The notes beneath the pieces were generated by a model. It saw nothing but the letters and a program-made list of their open reading frames with translations, had not been told where the DNA came from and did not search any database. Positions 1-8,025 of a stretch of 64,000 nt of DNA are shown one piece after another. The DNA is from DASRFA01 sp035651755 (GTDB taxonomy: Bacteria; Desulfobacterota; Binatia; UBA12015): assembly GCA_035651755.1 (NCBI GenBank), contig DASRFA010000011.1, forward strand, positions 1 through 64,000, read 5' to 3'. Positions within the stretch are counted from its first letter, which is position 1. Each line of letters begins with the position of its first letter. A program made the translations under genes and the position numbers.

Positions 1-2
1 GC

Positions 3-398
3 TACGGGCCCATCGTCAGCGGCTTCCGCCTTCCGTTCCCGGCGTTCTGGGACGCGATCTTCTACGGCACGGCCTTTCCGGCCGTGCAGAACTTGCTGCT
101 CGCGTGCCGGGCCGCCGGCCTCGGTGCCGCGCTCAACGTGATGCCGCTGTGGAACCTGCCCCTCGCGCGCGTGACGCTGGGCCTTCCGCTGTGGGTGACC
201 CCGGTGGCTGTCGTGCCGATCGGCTGGCCGATGGGCCGCTACGGCCCGACCTCGCGGCCCGCGGTCGAATCCGTCGTGCACGTCGATCGCTGGGACAACC
301 TCGCCTTCGCCTCCGAAAATCCCGCCGCGAATGCCGAAAGCGGAGGGGCGGATCGGAATGAGAGAGGAAGATCGTTCAGGATCGGCCGCCGGTCCTGA
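3..398 (+). CDS. Nitroreductase-family protein, C-terminal part (5' end lies outside the window)
   Basis: The frame is open from base 3 to the TGA at 396-398, giving about 131 residues with no start inside the window that would make a whole protein. The visible part has the nitroreductase core pattern 'AVQNLLLACRAAGLGAALN', in which a helix lines the FMN pocket. It is followed by 'PIGWPMGRYGPTSRPAVE' and 'DRWDN', the usual tail of this family, where a GWP-GRYGP segment precedes a basic end. These enzymes use FMN and NAD(P)H to reduce nitro or other electron-poor groups in the cytoplasm. The tail after DRWDN is Asn/Arg-rich and not conserved. The gene converges on the Lcl-domain gene 48 bp away. 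The family call is good; the substrate is unknown. Confidence 0.8.
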   Translation, partial: YGPIVSGFRLPFPAFWDAIFYGTAFPAVQNLLLACRAAGLGAALNVMPLWNLPLARVTLGLPLWVTPVAVVPIGWPMGRYGPTSRPAVESVVHVDRWDNLAFASENPAANAESGGADRNERGRSFRIGRRS

Positions 399-446
399 CC
401 GACGTCATTCCGCGCGGCTGCGGACGACTCGACGAGGACCGAAGCG

Positions 447-1199
447 TCAAGCTCGCGAGCCGGCGCGCACGGCACGCGCGTGGATGTCGATGGCCTTGCC
501 GACGAAGCCCACGAAGCCGACGTCGAAGTCCGCGTACCAGGCGGAGTCCGAAAGGCCGGGCGAGTGGGTGGACGACGACCAGTACCACGACGCCGAGGTG
601 ACGCCCGGATTCGACGCGGTGAACCCCGGAATCGTCGTGCACGGGCTCATCGTGCAGTTCGGGGACTCCGCCTCCAGGATTCCTCGCAGCTCCTCGATCG
701 TCGGAAGCCGCCAGTCGCAGTGGCTCGCGAAGCAGCCCGCCGTCGTGTGGCCGTCCCCGGACACGCCTCCGTTCAGCGTGCCGAGAAACGCCGTGAACAC
801 CGTTCCGTTCGGCGTCGTCACCCCGAACGTCGTGCTCCACCTGTACGTGTCGTGCTCGTCGTGCACGCTCCCGTCGTCGGTCTTCAGCTCCCACTGAAGA
901 CCGCTATTCAGGTCCGTGGCCGTCCCGTCGGCGTTGTCCAGCCAGCGACACGACGCGCCCTTCTTCGCCGCGGCCTCGTCAGCCATCGTGATGGACTTGC
1001 GGAACGTCTCCTCACACCGCGCCGTGTCCGGAGTCGTGCCGAGGACTTCCTTGCGCCGCTCGCCCTCGATGCAGAAGGTGCGCTTGCGCAGCGCGTTCAG
1101 CTTCGCCGCCTCGCACCTGTCCTCCGGCGTCGGTGCTGCTACCGCCGCGCTTGCGAGCGCGAGTGACAAGATCAAGGCCCAGATCGTCGTGCGGTTCAT
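447..1199 (-). CDS. Secreted DUF1566/Lcl C-terminal-domain protein
   Basis: This is a 250-residue exported protein. I chose the ATG at 1199 because it is followed at once by a signal peptide (MNRTTIWALILSLALASAAVAA). It also lies one base after the stop of the upstream FG-GAP gene, so the two are probably translationally coupled. After an N-terminal Cys-containing helical part (EDRCEAAKLNALRKRTFC), residues about 110-240 carry the Lcl/DUF1566 signature: 'GLQWELKT', 'CDWRLPTIEELRGIL', 'SASWYWSSST' and 'SAWYADFDVG'. The usual terminal RCVR is here RAVR, so one commonly conserved Cys is missing. Lcl domains occur in secreted or surface proteins, possibly with a lectin-like fold. No enzymatic role is claimed. 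Confidence 0.85.
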   Translation of the reverse strand: MNRTTIWALILSLALASAAVAAPTPEDRCEAAKLNALRKRTFCIEGERRKEVLGTTPDTARCEETFRKSITMADEAAAKKGASCRWLDNADGTATDLNSGLQWELKTDDGSVHDEHDTYRWSTTFGVTTPNGTVFTAFLGTLNGGVSGDGHTTAGCFASHCDWRLPTIEELRGILEAESPNCTMSPCTTIPGFTASNPGVTSASWYWSSSTHSPGLSDSAWYADFDVGFVGFVGKAIDIHARAVRAGSRA

Positions 1200-1200
1200 G

Positions 1201-3069
1201 TCAGTACAGCGCGCCGCCAAAGTTGTCGTCGGGCTCGGGGCTGCCGGGAACGTTCGAGGAGGCCTGCGTCCAGATCTGAGTGCCCGACGTCTGGAGACCA
1301 TGGTTGTCCACCGACCCGTAGAAGACCTTCACCTCGCCGGCGTCCCTTTTGCCCGACGAGTTCCTGAACGGCGCGCCGACGGCCAGGTCCGCGCTGGTGA
1401 TGGTGACGCTGAAGTTGTCCGGTGGGAGAATGTGAGTCTCGTCCCGCCCGAAGTTCCACGCCGTGAGGCTTCGACCGAACTGCGCGCCGCCTTGGGGCCT
1501 GGTGTCCGTGAGCCTCTGTGGTGCGCGAACCGTGGTGGGCGAGAGACCGGCGCTCGAACCGTAGATCACATCCACCTCGCCGACGTTGGTCCGCCCGCCG
1601 GTGTCTTCCAGCGGCACGCCGATGGCGAGATCCAGCTTGCCGTCGGCGTTGAAGTCCCCGGCGGCCAGGGCGCGACCGAACTGATCGCCCTGCTCGCTGC
1701 CGCTGCCAAAGATGAGGTCCTGGTTCCAGAACTGACTGCCGGTCGCCGTCAGACCGGACCTCGCGCCAGGCAGATTGGAGCTCGAGCCAGGAAGGATGTG
1801 GACCGCGCCGGCGCTCGTCCCCTCCGGCGTAACGTTGGGCGTGCCGGCGGCCTCGGAGTTGATCTCGCGGATCGACTGCCCGGGGACGCCGATGGCAAGA
1901 TCGTCTCGCTTGTCTCCGTTGAAATCTCCGGCAGCGAGCGAAAACCCGAAATTCTCGTTCTGCAGAGGAACGGAAACGATTCCGTCGCTATCTTGCGACC
2001 AGAACTGAGCACGATTCTTGGTGAGCCCCGTACCGCTGACGCCGTACAACACGACGACGCGCCCCGCGTTGGCGGCGTTCGCGATGGTCTCGTCCGGCAC
2101 ACCGATCGCCAGGTCCGAAACCTTGTCGCCGTCGAAGTCGCCGCCGGCCAGCGCGAATCCGAAGAGGTCGTGGGTATCGCTCGATCCCTGACCGGTGTCT
2201 TCCTGCGTAAACAGCTGATTGCCGGTGAGCACGAGCCCGTTGTCCTTCTGACCGAAGAGAACCCACACGGCGCCGGCGGACGGGTGCGCGAACAGGATGA
2301 GCGACGGGGGGGTGAAGTCGGGGATTCCGATGGCGAGGTCGGCGATGCTGTCTCCATTGAAATCGCCCCACGCGAGCGAGCTTCCCAGGTGTTCCGCCAG
2401 CAGGGACGAATCTCTGCCGGTCAGCAGGTCGAATGATTGCGGCTCGAGCACCGTGGCCGCCCCGCTGGTCACGAGACCTTGGTCCGAACCGTAGATCACC
2501 ACGATCCTGCCGACGTCGGACTGGTTGAACCCGTCCACCACGACATCTTCGCCGGGGATGCCGATGGCGAGGTCCGACTTGCCGTCGCCGTTGAAGTCGC
2601 CCGCGGCGAGAGCCGCACCAAATCGATCGCCTTCCTCGGAAGCGCCAGGCACGCCGGCGGCGTTCTGGGAAATGAACTGGGCTTCCGGGGTCGTCGGGCC
2701 GGCGGTGGCCGGAGCGACGAGGCCATCCGCCGAGCCATAGATGACGTTCACGGCCCCGGCGGCCGCACCTCCGGTGACCTCGCCCGGCACGCCGATGGCG
2801 AGGTCCGCGAAGCCATCGCCGTTGAAGTCGCCTTTGGCGACGCCGTTGCTGCTGCCCCCGCTGAGACCACTGAGTTCCTCCGGCGGGCTCTGCGTCGGGG
2901 ACCGACGCAGAAGGGGGAGCCGGTTCGTGAAATGCCCCAGCCCCCCGCCGGCCGGACTCCGAACACTCTCGCCATCGACGACATCCTCGTCCGGCCCCGC
3001 GTTCCCGTGGGCAGGCCCCGCGAGACTCAAGGCCAGAACACTTCCGGCCACGATCACGAACTTCCTCAT
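1201..3069 (-). CDS. Secreted FG-GAP repeat (integrin-alpha-like beta-propeller) protein
   Basis: This is a 622-residue protein starting at the ATG at 3069 with a signal peptide (MRKFVIVAGSVLALSLAGPAHG). It contains about seven FG-GAP blades of the form 'FGxALAAGDFNGDGxxDLAIGVPGE'. Clear copies are GDFNGDGFADLAIGVP, GDFNGDGKSDLAIGIP, GDFNGDSIADLAIGIP, GDFDGDKVSDLAIGVP, GDFNGDKRDDLAIGVP, GDFNADGKLDLAIGVP and a divergent seventh with ADLAVGAP. The DxDGD loops are typical calcium sites. The protein stops right after 'DDNFGGALY', which opens another blade. That strand may close the propeller ring, or the last blade is truncated. Such proteins sit on the cell surface and bind ligands. It is the middle gene of a minus-strand run: small secreted protein, then this, then the Lcl protein. 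Confidence 0.9.
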   Translation of the reverse strand: MRKFVIVAGSVLALSLAGPAHGNAGPDEDVVDGESVRSPAGGGLGHFTNRLPLLRRSPTQSPPEELSGLSGGSSNGVAKGDFNGDGFADLAIGVPGEVTGGAAAGAVNVIYGSADGLVAPATAGPTTPEAQFISQNAAGVPGASEEGDRFGAALAAGDFNGDGKSDLAIGIPGEDVVVDGFNQSDVGRIVVIYGSDQGLVTSGAATVLEPQSFDLLTGRDSSLLAEHLGSSLAWGDFNGDSIADLAIGIPDFTPPSLILFAHPSAGAVWVLFGQKDNGLVLTGNQLFTQEDTGQGSSDTHDLFGFALAGGDFDGDKVSDLAIGVPDETIANAANAGRVVVLYGVSGTGLTKNRAQFWSQDSDGIVSVPLQNENFGFSLAAGDFNGDKRDDLAIGVPGQSIREINSEAAGTPNVTPEGTSAGAVHILPGSSSNLPGARSGLTATGSQFWNQDLIFGSGSEQGDQFGRALAAGDFNADGKLDLAIGVPLEDTGGRTNVGEVDVIYGSSAGLSPTTVRAPQRLTDTRPQGGAQFGRSLTAWNFGRDETHILPPDNFSVTITSADLAVGAPFRNSSGKRDAGEVKVFYGSVDNHGLQTSGTQIWTQASSNVPGSPEPDDNFGGALY

Positions 3070-3137
3070 GGCTGTCTCTCCCGAAGGAATTGGACGCCAG
3101 AAAGCCGCGTGCACGGTCTCGCGTGGCGCCGCCCGCT

Positions 3138-3512
3138 CTACCTCGCTTCGATCGCGGAGGTCGGGACGTTGCCGCCCGTACGGGTCTGGAGCGATCCACG
3201 AATCTTCTTCGTCGAGCCGGTCGTCGTGATCCTGCAGAAGCCCCCGAAGGGGCTCGCGAGGGCCGTCCCGCAGCCATGGTCCGGGCCGACGTTGCTGCAG
3301 GTGTTGGTCTCGCCGACCAGGCCGTTGTTGGTATTGATGATGTCGATCGTGATCGTCACCGGGATCGTGCCCACGTTCACGGCTTCGCAGCGCACTTGCG
3401 AGCCGGTGCCGAAGTCCGGCAGCAGCGGGCCCGTCGTCAGCGTGCCGGCGTGAGCGGCACCGCCCATTGCCAGCGTGAAGACGGTCACCAGGAACAGGAT
3501 CTGGACCTTCAT
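3138..3512 (-). CDS. Small secreted protein of unknown function, four cysteines
   Basis: The protein has 124 residues. The ATG at 3512 is supported by a strong GAGGAGG Shine-Dalgarno sequence 6 bases upstream and by the signal peptide MKVQILFLVTVFTLAMGGAAHA. The mature part looks like a small beta-sandwich: 'CEAVNVGTIPVTITIDIIN', then 'NTCSNVGPDHGCGTAL' and 'GGFCRITTTGSTKKIRGSL'. It ends in IEAR. The alternating hydrophobic strands and evenly placed cysteines suggest a disulfide-stabilised extracellular domain. It lies 68 bp upstream of the FG-GAP gene on the same strand and is probably the first gene of that run. I do not recognise a named family and assign no function. Confidence 0.8.
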   Translation of the reverse strand: MKVQILFLVTVFTLAMGGAAHAGTLTTGPLLPDFGTGSQVRCEAVNVGTIPVTITIDIINTNNGLVGETNTCSNVGPDHGCGTALASPFGGFCRITTTGSTKKIRGSLQTRTGGNVPTSAIEAR

Positions 3513-3707
3513 AGCTTCCTCCTCGACGTTCGCGACCGCAGCTCCCGGCACGCGACCCCCGTCGCGCGCACAGGCTCTGCTCCTGCCTGACAGGCGCTAC
3601 GTCGAGGCGTGGCGATGCCACGGCGACCGCCCGAGACGCCGCGGCTTGCTCAGCGAGCCCTGGGCCGGGACCCCGCCGGAGCTACCCCGTGCCGGGGGAG
3701 GAATCCC

Positions 3708-6700
3708 TCAGGTGACGGTCCAGTCCGTCGCGCGCTCGGGCTCGTAGACGCAGAAGATCTCGGTGCGGGTGGCGTGCGTCAGGTGGCTACCGAGCTCGGG
3801 GTGCTGCTCCGCGATGCGCTCGATCGCGCTGCGAACGCGGTTGTACACGGCCTTCCGCAGGCGCTCGATCCCGTCGCCGCTGCGCCGGCTCCGGCCGCCG
3901 AGGCCGAAGGCGGCGGTCAGCTCGCCCTCGATCGCCGCGATCTCCTCCTGCAACCGGCTCGTCCGACCAGCGTCGGAGAATTCCTCGGCCTCCGCCAGCT
4001 CCTGGCGGAGCTCGGACAGCCGGGCGCGATAAGCCGCGCGGGCGGGCGCGTCGAGGATCGGGTCGCCCCCGCCGGCGCGCGCGATCGTGAGTCCCTCGCT
4101 CGAAGCGGACACCGTGCCACCGGAGCCACTCCCGATCCCGGTCAGATCGACGACGTGGATCTCGCGGCCCGGAGAGCGCACCAGCGCGGAGAGATACTGG
4201 AGGCCCTTGCTGTCCGGCAGCTCGATCGTGCGTCCGTCGAACTCGATCTGCCAGCGCGTTCCGAGCTTGACGAAGCGACCGGTGCTGCTCGCCTTTGAGG
4301 GCGGCGTCGCGGAAGCGATGTCCGCGGTTGCGGCCTCGAGCGCGTCGAGGCGCCATGCGACTCCATGGCGCCGGTAGCGGCCGGCAGCCGCATCGAGCAG
4401 GGCGCGCGCTCGCTCGGCGTCTCCCACACGCGCGCGGCGATGGAGGGCGCGCGCCAGGTCCGCCTCCGCATGGGCGCGGAAGAGCGGCGCCGCAGCACGC
4501 GTCGCGACCTCGATCGCCGTCGAAAGGTGTCGCACGGCATCGTCGAAGAGGCCGAGCGTCGTCTCGAGCAAGCCGAGCATCCGGTCGATCGACCCTCCCC
4601 AGTAGGTCGCGACGCCGGCGACGATCACGGTCCCCTCGAAGGGGATGAGGTCGTCGAGCAGCAGCCGGGCGCGGCGCTCGTCGCCGAGGTAGGCCGCGAT
4701 GATGGACGCGGACGACAGCATCGGCAGCCGGTGGACGTCGCGCGGGACGTCCTCGAAGTCTCGCGCCGCCACCTCATCGAAGCTCGCACGCGCGTCCTCG
4801 CGTCGCCCGCAGAGGGAGTGGATCAGGGGAATTCCGATGCGAAAGACCGGCAGCGCGGGATTGGAGTCGACCACCTGGCGGATCAGCGGCTCGAGCTCCG
4901 CGACGCGGCCCTGCTCCTCGCGCAGGTGAAAGAGCTGCGTTCCGAAGAGCACGACCGCGTTCGGGCTCCCGGCCGCCTCGCCGAGCTCGACCGCGCGATG
5001 AATCAGCACATCGGCCTCCGCGAGCCGCCCCTCCATCTGTGCGCGCGTTCCCCGGAAGGCGGTCGCCAGCCAGCGATAGAACGGCTGGCGGACCTCTGCG
5101 GCGAGCGTCTCGAAGCGCGCCAGCTCGCGATCGCAGAGCCCGACGTCGGGGATCTCGAGCGCGTCCACGATGCGCCAGAGCCGCGCCGTCGCCTCGAAGT
5201 AGCGGGACCCGCTCGCGCGCGCGATCTCGAGCAGCCGCTCCGCGATCTGGAGCCGCTCGTCGAGCGTTCCCGGGACCAGGAGGGCGTAGTGCAGGCTCGC
5301 GAGCGCGGAGAAGAGGCTCGCCAGATCGTTGAGCCGCTCCGCCATGGCGACCGCCTCGCGCGCGAGCGCGACCAGACGAGGGCGCTCCTCGCCGTGGTAG
5401 CGGGCTCGGGCGAGGTCGGCGAGCATGCGGACGCGGAGCGGGTCGTCGCCGGTGGGGAACGCGGCGAGCGCCTCCTCGAGGAGCGCGATCGCATCCTGCG
5501 GGACGTCGAGCGCGAGATCCGTCCGGCCGACGGAGCCGATCGCTGCGCGCGCGAGCAGGGTCGGGATCCCGAGAGCGCGCGCCAGCTCCGCGGCTTCCCG
5601 TAGATGCCGGCGGGCACGCGATCGGTGTCCGGCGAGCCACAGGACGTCGGCGAGCGCGAGCAGGATCTCGCAGCGCGTGCGGCCGGCGTCGCTGGCGGCG
5701 CCGCCCGCGGTGGCGCGCGCGAGCGCCTCGAGCGCCTGCTCGTACTTCCGCGCCGCCTCGTCGAAGGACGCGCGCCGGGCCGCGACGTCGCCCGCCCGGC
5801 GCGCGCACTCGACGGCACCGAGAGCCGATTCCGGCGTGCCGGCGAGCAAGAGATGGCGAGCGAGAGCACCCCAGTGGTCGTCGAGCTGCGCGGCATGCGC
5901 GTCGCGCAATGCCGCGGCGACGTCGGCGTGGAGGCGGGCACGCTCGGCCATGCCGACGCTCTCGTAGATCGTCTCGCGCACCAGGTCGTGCGCGAACCGA
6001 AGCCGCGTCGGGTCGTCCGGGACGGGCTCGACGAGTCGTGCGGCGCGGGCCTCGTCGAGCGCCCCGAGCAGCGCGTCCCGCCCGAGGGCCCCGGCACCCC
6101 GCTCGAGGACCGCCGGGTCGAGATCGCCGCCGAGGACCGACGCGCGAGCGAGCACGTCGGCGGTCGGTCGCGACAGCCGCTGCAGTCGTCTGGCGAGCAC
6201 GTGGCGGACGGTCGCCGGAAGCGGCACCGGCTCGGGTGTCGGCTCGTCGGGAGCGCCGAGCCGCCCCTCGTGGGCGAGCATGCGCGCGACTTCGGTTGCG
6301 AAGAGCGGGTTCCCTCCGGTTTGCGCGTGCACCGCGGCGGCGAGGACGTCGGGAACCTCGAAGCCGGCCGCGTGCGCGAGGAGCCTCGCGGTTGCGGCCT
6401 CGTCGAGACCCTCGAGCTGGAGCAGCTGCGCGTCCGCGGCGAGATCGGCGAGCGGGGTCGCGAGCCGGTCGTGTGCGCCGACCTCGGTGTCGCGGTAGGT
6501 GACGACGAGCACGACCCGGTGCTCTCCGACCTCGCGTCCGAGAAAGCGTGCGAGATGCAGGGACGCGGGGTCGGCCCAATGCACGTCCTCGAGGACGACG
6601 AGCCGTGGAGTCTCCCGGGAAGCGCGACGGAGCAGTTGGGAGATCGCCTCGAAGAGCTCGAAGAGCGTCTCCTCGCCTTCCGCGGGGGGAGATTCGCCGA

Positions 6701-7100
6701 TCGCCGAGCCTTTCGCTTCAGGAAACAGGCGGGCGAGCGTCCGTCTCTCGATCCCGAGCTCGGCGAGGAGGTCGGGAGCGAGCCTTCCGGCGGTGACGTC
6801 TCTCGCGATTCGAGCCCATGGCCAGAGCGCCGGGGCGCCCTGAACCTCGTGGCATCGCGAGACGTGTGCGACGAAGCCGCGCTGCGTTGCCGTCCGGATC
6901 AACTCCTCGACGATGCGCGTCTTCCCGATGCCCGGCTCGCCGGCGACGAGGAACGTCCGGCCGCGCGCGCCGAGAGCCTCCTCGAGCCCCCCGTCGAGGA
7001 GGGCGAAGAGACTGTCGCGTCCCACCAGCGGCATGCGGGCCAGACGGCCGAGGACCGATACCGGGTCGGCGCCGCGAGGAGGAGCGCGATCGGACGCCAT
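3708..7100 (-). CDS. AAA-ATPase/TPR-repeat signalling or transcription regulator
   Basis: This is an 1130-residue STAND-like protein. I preferred the ATG at 7100 (MASDRAPP) over upstream codons because the family homology starts about 20 residues later at 'MPLVGRDSLFALLDGGL'. Walker A is GEPGIGKT (residues 54-61) and Walker B is RLVVLEDVHWADPASL, followed by VVLVVTYRDTEVG. The NB-ARC-like region continues with 'AAAVHAQTGGNPLFATEV'. Residues about 430-930 are helical TPR-type repeats. The C-terminal 200 residues ('ELPDSKGLQYLSALVRSPGREIHVVDL', then a helical 'YRARLSELRQELAEAE' segment and 'ERLRKAVYNRVRSAIERIAEQHPELG') match the tail common to large AAA/TPR regulators of actinobacteria and soil bacteria. 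It has no adenylate-cyclase domain. It is divergent from a mini-AAA gene 146 bp away. Confidence 0.85.
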   Translation of the reverse strand: MASDRAPPRGADPVSVLGRLARMPLVGRDSLFALLDGGLEEALGARGRTFLVAGEPGIGKTRIVEELIRTATQRGFVAHVSRCHEVQGAPALWPWARIARDVTAGRLAPDLLAELGIERRTLARLFPEAKGSAIGESPPAEGEETLFELFEAISQLLRRASRETPRLVVLEDVHWADPASLHLARFLGREVGEHRVVLVVTYRDTEVGAHDRLATPLADLAADAQLLQLEGLDEAATARLLAHAAGFEVPDVLAAAVHAQTGGNPLFATEVARMLAHEGRLGAPDEPTPEPVPLPATVRHVLARRLQRLSRPTADVLARASVLGGDLDPAVLERGAGALGRDALLGALDEARAARLVEPVPDDPTRLRFAHDLVRETIYESVGMAERARLHADVAAALRDAHAAQLDDHWGALARHLLLAGTPESALGAVECARRAGDVAARRASFDEAARKYEQALEALARATAGGAASDAGRTRCEILLALADVLWLAGHRSRARRHLREAAELARALGIPTLLARAAIGSVGRTDLALDVPQDAIALLEEALAAFPTGDDPLRVRMLADLARARYHGEERPRLVALAREAVAMAERLNDLASLFSALASLHYALLVPGTLDERLQIAERLLEIARASGSRYFEATARLWRIVDALEIPDVGLCDRELARFETLAAEVRQPFYRWLATAFRGTRAQMEGRLAEADVLIHRAVELGEAAGSPNAVVLFGTQLFHLREEQGRVAELEPLIRQVVDSNPALPVFRIGIPLIHSLCGRREDARASFDEVAARDFEDVPRDVHRLPMLSSASIIAAYLGDERRARLLLDDLIPFEGTVIVAGVATYWGGSIDRMLGLLETTLGLFDDAVRHLSTAIEVATRAAAPLFRAHAEADLARALHRRARVGDAERARALLDAAAGRYRRHGVAWRLDALEAATADIASATPPSKASSTGRFVKLGTRWQIEFDGRTIELPDSKGLQYLSALVRSPGREIHVVDLTGIGSGSGGTVSASSEGLTIARAGGGDPILDAPARAAYRARLSELRQELAEAEEFSDAGRTSRLQEEIAAIEGELTAAFGLGGRSRRSGDGIERLRKAVYNRVRSAIERIAEQHPELGSHLTHATRTEIFCVYEPERATDWTVT

Positions 7101-7246
7101 CGCGGCGATTGTACTCCTCCTGTTCCGTCCGTGCGCCAGCGTTCCGCTGGGCTCCGAGCCGACGAGCAGCCCCGTGGCGACGCCACGCCGCGACGTGGCG
7201 CCGAGAAGGCAAGGCCGGCTCCGTCCGCCTCGAGGAGATCGCAAGC

Positions 7247-7858
7247 GTGTCCTCCGACCAACGACCGGCGCATGCCGGACTCGGTCCCGGACCCTTCGTC
7301 GGCCGCCGTGCCGAGCTGGCGCGCCTGCGCAGGAGCGTCGAGCTCGCGCTCGGGGGAATGGGCACCTGTGCCTGGATCGTCGGCGAAGCCGGCACCGGAA
7401 AGACGCGTCTCGCGCGGGAGCTCGCGAGCTACGCGCGACTGCGCGGTGTCGAGGTGCGATGGCTCGGGCATGCCGAGGTGCGGGCGACTCGTCCGATCAT
7501 TGCTCCGCTCGCCGAGCGTGCAGAGCTCGTCATCGCCGACGCTCTTCCGGACGTGGGCCCGGCCTCCGTCCGTGCCGTCGAGCGACTCCTGGCGAGCGCC
7601 GGCTCGAGGCAGCTCGTCCTCGGAACGAGCCGCCCTCCGCTCGGTGCTCTCGCCACCGTTCTCGCCGAGCGACGTGCCGATGTCCTCATCCTGGCAGGCC
7701 TGGAGACGGACGCTCTCGCGCGACTCCTCGGCGCGCTTTCAGGCGAGAGACTCGGGGCGGACGTGATCGCGGCCGTGGCGCGCGCGACGGGCGGCAATCC
7801 ATCGCGCGTGCGGGCGTGGCTCGAGGCCGACCGGGCCGGAATGACGGGGGCCGATTGA
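7247..7858 (+). CDS. Short AAA-type ATPase domain protein
   Basis: The protein has 203 residues. A GTG start at 7247 is chosen because the AAA homology begins shortly after it ('GPFVGRRAELARLRRSVELAL'). Walker A is GEAGTGKT (residues 46-53). The Walker B strand may be 'LVIADALPD', with a single acidic residue where the family has DD or ED. 'RQLVLGTSRPPLG' is the usual strand-4 segment and 'VARATGGNPSRVRAWLEA' the lid motif. The normal stretch of about 70 residues between Walker A and Walker B is missing, and there is no TPR or DNA-binding part. The whole looks like a compressed relative of the ATPase domain encoded divergently next door. It could be a regulator of that protein or a decaying duplicate. 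Confidence 0.65.
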   Translation: MSSDQRPAHAGLGPGPFVGRRAELARLRRSVELALGGMGTCAWIVGEAGTGKTRLARELASYARLRGVEVRWLGHAEVRATRPIIAPLAERAELVIADALPDVGPASVRAVERLLASAGSRQLVLGTSRPPLGALATVLAERRADVLILAGLETDALARLLGALSGERLGADVIAAVARATGGNPSRVRAWLEADRAGMTGAD

Positions 7859-8025
7859 ACAACGCCGCCGGGGGCATGGTCACCCGGGCCGGCGCGACGG
7901 CGTTCCTCATCCGCACTCGGCGATCTCCGGCTACTGCCCCGCCTTCACCATCTGGGCGGCCGGCGTGCGTAAATGACGCCGCTCGTGGTCGAGAAGCCGC
8001 AGCGTCGCAACTCGAGCTCGACCGC

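Noticed and set aside
4774..6579. A second long frame inside the AAA/TPR gene
   Set aside because: Same strand, different frame, extreme Arg content. The AAA motifs and TPRs are all in the other frame.
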